Source: Gammaproteobacteria bacterium (lineage in GTDB: Bacteria; Pseudomonadota; Gammaproteobacteria; SZUA-229). From it: a stretch of 64,000 nucleotides of DNA. The notes under the pieces are model-generated. The model was not told where the DNA came from and ran no database searches. It saw nothing but the letters and a program-made list of their open reading frames with translations. Positions 60,220 to 64,000 of this stretch are shown in pieces (position 1 is the first letter of the stretch; each line of letters starts with the position of its first letter). Position numbers and translations under genes: made by a program. The DNA lies in the NCBI GenBank assembly GCA_026195255.1, contig JAPHSS010000002.1:1-64000 (forward strand). Reading direction: 5' to 3'.

Positions 60220-60756
60220 ATTAGTTGCTATCTATTAATTGGTGAAAACTGGGCTTTACAGCATATTATATATCAGTTGGTATATACAAAGTCGTACCAG
60301 TCGTAAGTGCTGCAAACGCATGTTATTGTAAGTTAAATAACTTTGCCATTTATATAATAATTATTTAGAAGTGCGTCATTATGCCAAAAGATTCACACTG
60401 TAATATACCGAGTGTTGCAGGTTATACGGGTGTAATAATAGTTGAAGTCTCACCAGGGCAGCCTTGCTCGATGATATACAGGCCATAAAACTGGCAGATA
60501 ATGAAGCTTTAAAGATATATAATGATTCAATATTAATCGCCTGGTATGACAAAGGCGGGCACTTTAAGGACACCTCAACACAAAAGTGAATGTCATGAGA
60601 ATAGTGCAATACTCTGATATATTGATTATGCCCTTGTATCATGGGCCGCACTAAAAATAGATATAGAACATGGGCGATCTATTTTCTTTTATATTGAGAT
60701 AGATTTTAAATCAATTTAAGTCATCTTTAAAATAATTATCAGGTTTATTGGTTTCC

Positions 60757-61506
60757 ATGTTTATTGAGTCATTTGAGTTAAGCGCTCTGCAGATTATTTT
60801 TTCTATAACAGTTATTTTCCTGGCTTACATTCTAAAAGGTCTGTCCGGTTTTGGTTCGGGTTTAATCGCCATACCTTTATTAGCGTTTATTTTTCCGATC
60901 ACATTTATTGTTCCTGTTTTGGGATTACTTAACTATAGCGGCACATTGATGCAAAGTTATCACTTAAGAAAACAGGTTGTCTGGAATGATATATTGCCAT
61001 TAATGCCCTTTACTCTAGCTGGTATTGCTATTGCTATCTGGTTACTGGTTAATGTAAATGAAGAAATTCTGGTAAGGATATTAGGCGGTTTTGTAATATG
61101 TTACTCAATTTATTCTCTTTTGCCATTGCCTGATTTTAAAGGAGGCAGAAAGTGGGTGGTTTTTGGAGGTGGCTTAGGGGGGATGGTTGGCGCACTTTTT
61201 GGTACCGGCGGGCCTTTTTATGTGGTTTATCTGAAAATGCGCCAATTGAATAAAACTCAGTTTAGAGCAAGTATTGCAATGATCTTTTTTTTCGATGGAG
61301 GCGTACGTATTATTGGTTATGCCTTGAATGGTCTTTATACTCCTCAGGTTTTGTGGATGCTATTAATGTTATTACCGGTATTATTTATCGGAATGTATGT
61401 AGGTCATCATTTACATGTAAAGTTTGATCAGAAAAAGTTCAATCAGGTGATTAGTGTTTTACTGATGATGAGTGGACTTATGCTTTTGTATAAATCGATG
61501 GTGTAA
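60757..61506 (+). CDS. TauE/SafE family transporter
   Basis: LKGLSGFGSGLIAIPLLAFIFPITFIVPVLGLLNYSG...GGGLGGMVGALFGTGGPFYVVYL. Confidence 0.9.
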   Translation: MFIESFELSALQIIFSITVIFLAYILKGLSGFGSGLIAIPLLAFIFPITFIVPVLGLLNYSGTLMQSYHLRKQVVWNDILPLMPFTLAGIAIAIWLLVNVNEEILVRILGGFVICYSIYSLLPLPDFKGGRKWVVFGGGLGGMVGALFGTGGPFYVVYLKMRQLNKTQFRASIAMIFFFDGGVRIIGYALNGLYTPQVLWMLLMLLPVLFIGMYVGHHLHVKFDQKKFNQVISVLLMMSGLMLLYKSMV

Positions 61507-61521
61507 GTAACAGCGGTAAGA

Positions 61522-61905
61522 TTAATATTCTGAAAAATGAAGTTTAAGCACGTATTTTCTGTCACTTGCCCCATGCAGCGAGTCATTTGCCCTGAGAAAT
61601 ACGGTGTCTACAGAAGGTGGAATTTTAATATTTCTTATTGTACGGGTGAAAGGCTGCTCTTTAACGTGTGGATGTGCGAGCGCTCGATGACCAAGTAATT
61701 CACCATTTGTAGTAAAAATTTGCCAGCCATTTGCAAAATGCGTCCAGCCTTCATCTGCGTGGCTAATCGTGACATCGAACTTACATACTCGCTTATGGTT
61801 GCATTCAGCTTTTACATTTTCAATTACAGCCTGCCCTGCTGATAACGGGTGTGATAAAGTGCATGCGGCAATGATTAATGTTGTGATTTTAGAAAGCATA
61901 TTCAT
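61522..61905 (-). CDS. Small exported protein, hypothetical (internal start after signal peptide consideration)
   Basis: MNMLSKITTLIIAACTLSHPLSAGQAVIENVKAECNHKRVCKFDVTISHADEGWTHFANGW. Confidence 0.6.
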   Translation of the reverse strand: MNMLSKITTLIIAACTLSHPLSAGQAVIENVKAECNHKRVCKFDVTISHADEGWTHFANGWQIFTTNGELLGHRALAHPHVKEQPFTRTIRNIKIPPSVDTVFLRANDSLHGASDRKYVLKLHFSEY

Positions 61906-61930
61906 TACAGATCTCCTGATTATTCCCGGG

Positions 61931-62356
61931 TTAATTTTTTTGGGGTAGGGCTTGTTCGGAAAATACGGGCAAATCATCCTGACATGACCATTGTGCTCGC
62001 GAATCCCAGAAAATATGCGCCTGAGGTGAAATTGGCGCTTCTATATCAAGAGAGCCGGCGGGAATTATTACTGCATTTAATTCAGGTACCACACGTGGCA
62101 TTGGACTGCCGCAGTTCTGGCAGAAACAGTTATAAAACCTTTCAGCTTCCGGTACTTTGTAACGAGAAAGACTTTCTTCGCCCTGTGACCACTTGATACT
62201 CGTCCCAGGAGTAATTAATAAATTACTGGCATGGCCTGTTCCCGTGGCTTTTCGACAGCGTTGGCAGTGGCAGTGATAAAAATGTTTAGCTTTTCCAGTA
62301 ACAGTATATTTAACTGAACCGCATAAGCAAGAACCGGTAACGCTAACATCTGTCAT
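61931..62356 (-). CDS. GFA (glutathione-dependent formaldehyde-activating-like) family protein
   Basis: GSCLCGSVKYTVTGKAKHFYHCHCQRCRKATGTGHASNLLI...CFCQNCGSPMPR. Confidence 0.9.
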   Translation of the reverse strand: MTDVSVTGSCLCGSVKYTVTGKAKHFYHCHCQRCRKATGTGHASNLLITPGTSIKWSQGEESLSRYKVPEAERFYNCFCQNCGSPMPRVVPELNAVIIPAGSLDIEAPISPQAHIFWDSRAQWSCQDDLPVFSEQALPQKN

Positions 62357-62523
62357 GAAATTATATCCTTATTTTGATTTTTTTATAAGTCTAATTTAAA
62401 AGACAATTGAGTTATCGTATTTATTATATACTAGGCAAGAATACCTGTAATAACAAGGTATTCAGTTAAGTGCAAACACACGTTAGATTGATTAAAAATT
62501 AAATATCTCCAGGGTCTATCCAT

Positions 62524-64000
62524 TTGTATAAAAGTATTGCTTCGTTTTTGAGGGCGCATATTAGTAAGTTGCAAAATTCGCAGCAACGCATAGCTGTGGT
62601 TTTGCATGTCTTAGAAAATGATAAAAAATTTGACAATTTTTTAAATGATCTACCCTATAGTAGAAAATTGATTATCTCGCCTGTGATTGAAGGCGCTTTA
62701 ATTGCATCGCGGTCAGCTGAAAAACTGGGTGAAGAGTATGATCTAGTTGTATTTGATGCGCGTGAAATATTTAATCCAGATGCGCTGGGTGTTGTCTCAG
62801 GTGTGCTTTGTGGCGGAGGCTGTTTGCTTTTGTTGCTGCCCGAAGAAAAAAAATGGTTTTCTAATAGCAGTCTTTTTTTAAGTCATGTAAAGAACTTAAT
62901 CAGTAATCAGACGGGTGTTTATTACTTTAACAATAGTGATTCTGTACCAGATAAAATCACAATTGTTAAAGGTCCAGTCGCGTCAGAAAGAAATATACTG
63001 CCTTATAAAACATTAGATCAGAAGAAAGCTGTTGAATTGGTTGTTGAGTCATTGCAGAGCAATGAAGACTTTTGTGCTGTATTAACATCAGGCAGAGGTA
63101 GAGGAAAATCTTCAGCTCTGGGTTTTATCTCGTCTCACTTATTAAAGCAGGATGGCTATACGATTTTGATAAGTGCGCCAAAATTATCAGTTTCAAATCC
63201 TGTTTTTAAACATTTGCAGGAACAGTGCTCACAGGGAAAGATGAGTAGAGGCGAGTTTTTATATAATAATGCCTCTATACGATTTATTGCTCCCGACCTG
63301 CTACTGGAAAAAAAACCGCAAGCTGATGTTTTGTTTATTGATGAAGCAGCCGCTATACCTCTTTCAATGCTGCAGGAATTATTAAGCACCTATAAACGAA
63401 TTGTATTTTCTACTACTACCCATGGTTATGAAGGAACAGGTCGAGGTTTTATACTTAAATTTTATCAGTTACTTAATGATGAGAAACCGGGCTGGTATAA
63501 AATTGAATTGCATCAGCCTATTCGCTGGTCAAGAAGTGACCCGTTGGAGAAATGGATTGAAGACGTCTTGTTTCTTAATGTGAAACTCGATACTAAACCT
63601 GATTTACCAAATAATATTTCAGACTGCAAAGTGCTGGAAATTGACAGGTCTTCTCTGTTAAAAAATAAAGAAAAAATTGATGCGCTATTCTCGTTACTCG
63701 TATTTGCCCATTATCGCACTAGCCCTTCAGATTTTAAATATTTATTAGATGATGAGAAAATTAGAATTTATAGTCTTGAATATAAAGACAAGGTATTAGG
63801 TGTGGCCGTTATCAATCAGGAGGGTGATTTTGACGCTTCATTATCAACAGCCATTTATAGAGGAGAGCGCAGGCCGAAGGGGCATTTGCTAGCACAAACA
63901 CTGTGTTTTCACGGGGGCTGTGAAAAGGCAGCTATGTTGAAATACGGCAGAGTAATGCGTATTGCTATTCATCCAGAAATACAGAAAAACGGCTTGGGAA
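62524..64000 (+). CDS. tmcA: tRNA(Met) cytidine acetyltransferase TmcA, 5' part (runs off window; TTG start inferred)
   Basis: Open frame not in ORF track because no stop occurs before 64000: VLTSGRGRGKSSALGFISSHLL; VLFIDEAAAIPLSMLQELLSTYKRIVFSTTTHGYEGTGRGFILKF; RIAIHPEIQKNGLG (GNAT). Confidence 0.9.
   Translation, partial: MYKSIASFLRAHISKLQNSQQRIAVVLHVLENDKKFDNFLNDLPYSRKLIISPVIEGALIASRSAEKLGEEYDLVVFDAREIFNPDALGVVSGVLCGGGCLLLLLPEEKKWFSNSSLFLSHVKNLISNQTGVYYFNNSDSVPDKITIVKGPVASERNILPYKTLDQKKAVELVVESLQSNEDFCAVLTSGRGRGKSSALGFISSHLLKQDGYTILISAPKLSVSNPVFKHLQEQCSQGKMSRGEFLYNNASIRFIAPDLLLEKKPQADVLFIDEAAAIPLSMLQELLSTYKRIVFSTTTHGYEGTGRGFILKFYQLLNDEKPGWYKIELHQPIRWSRSDPLEKWIEDVLFLNVKLDTKPDLPNNISDCKVLEIDRSSLLKNKEKIDALFSLLVFAHYRTSPSDFKYLLDDEKIRIYSLEYKDKVLGVAVINQEGDFDASLSTAIYRGERRPKGHLLAQTLCFHGGCEKAAMLKYGRVMRIAIHPEIQKNGLG

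Noticed and set aside
60379-60660. Possible decayed small gene on the plus strand (…SPGQPCSMIYRP* / LADNEALKIYNDSILIAWYDKGGHFKDTSTQK*)
   Set aside because: Two short frames with an interruption; similarity to a known family too uncertain to call.

Overview
This 64 kb window looks like a moderately AT-rich gammaproteobacterial chromosome, judged from protein family content. The left end (about 0.1-10 kb) is an accessory tract. It holds a truncated IS1182-type transposase, two identical 75-bp perfect inverted-repeat elements, two decayed REP-associated tyrosine transposase (RAYT) remnants, and a run of small co-oriented + strand genes. Those genes are separated by attC-like sites with matched R''/R' core pairs (ACATAAC/GTTATGT, GCCTAAC/GTTAGGC), which suggests a degenerate integron cassette array; no intI is visible in the window. 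One apparent cassette carries a BrnT/BrnA-type toxin-antitoxin pair in which the toxin has an in-frame nonsense codon. The rest is mostly ordinary chromosome. It includes cytochrome b561, a urea transporter, 1-Cys peroxiredoxin, LysE and FUSC-type exporters, a DsbA-like protein, a secreted thioredoxin/beta-propeller cluster and a binding protein + TorS-like hybrid kinase pair. It also includes an acetate module (porin / acs / CrbR-CrbS-like / DUF4212 + symporter / CBS-DUF294 / DnaQ-like exonuclease), an NMT1-domain hybrid kinase, an MCP, NDH-2, AlkB-like, an M12A-type metallopeptidase, MtfA-like, TatT-like, TauE/SafE, GFA and the 5' part of tmcA running off the right edge. No rRNA, convincing complete tRNA or CRISPR array was seen. 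All family assignments come from reading the protein sequences; no database search was run.
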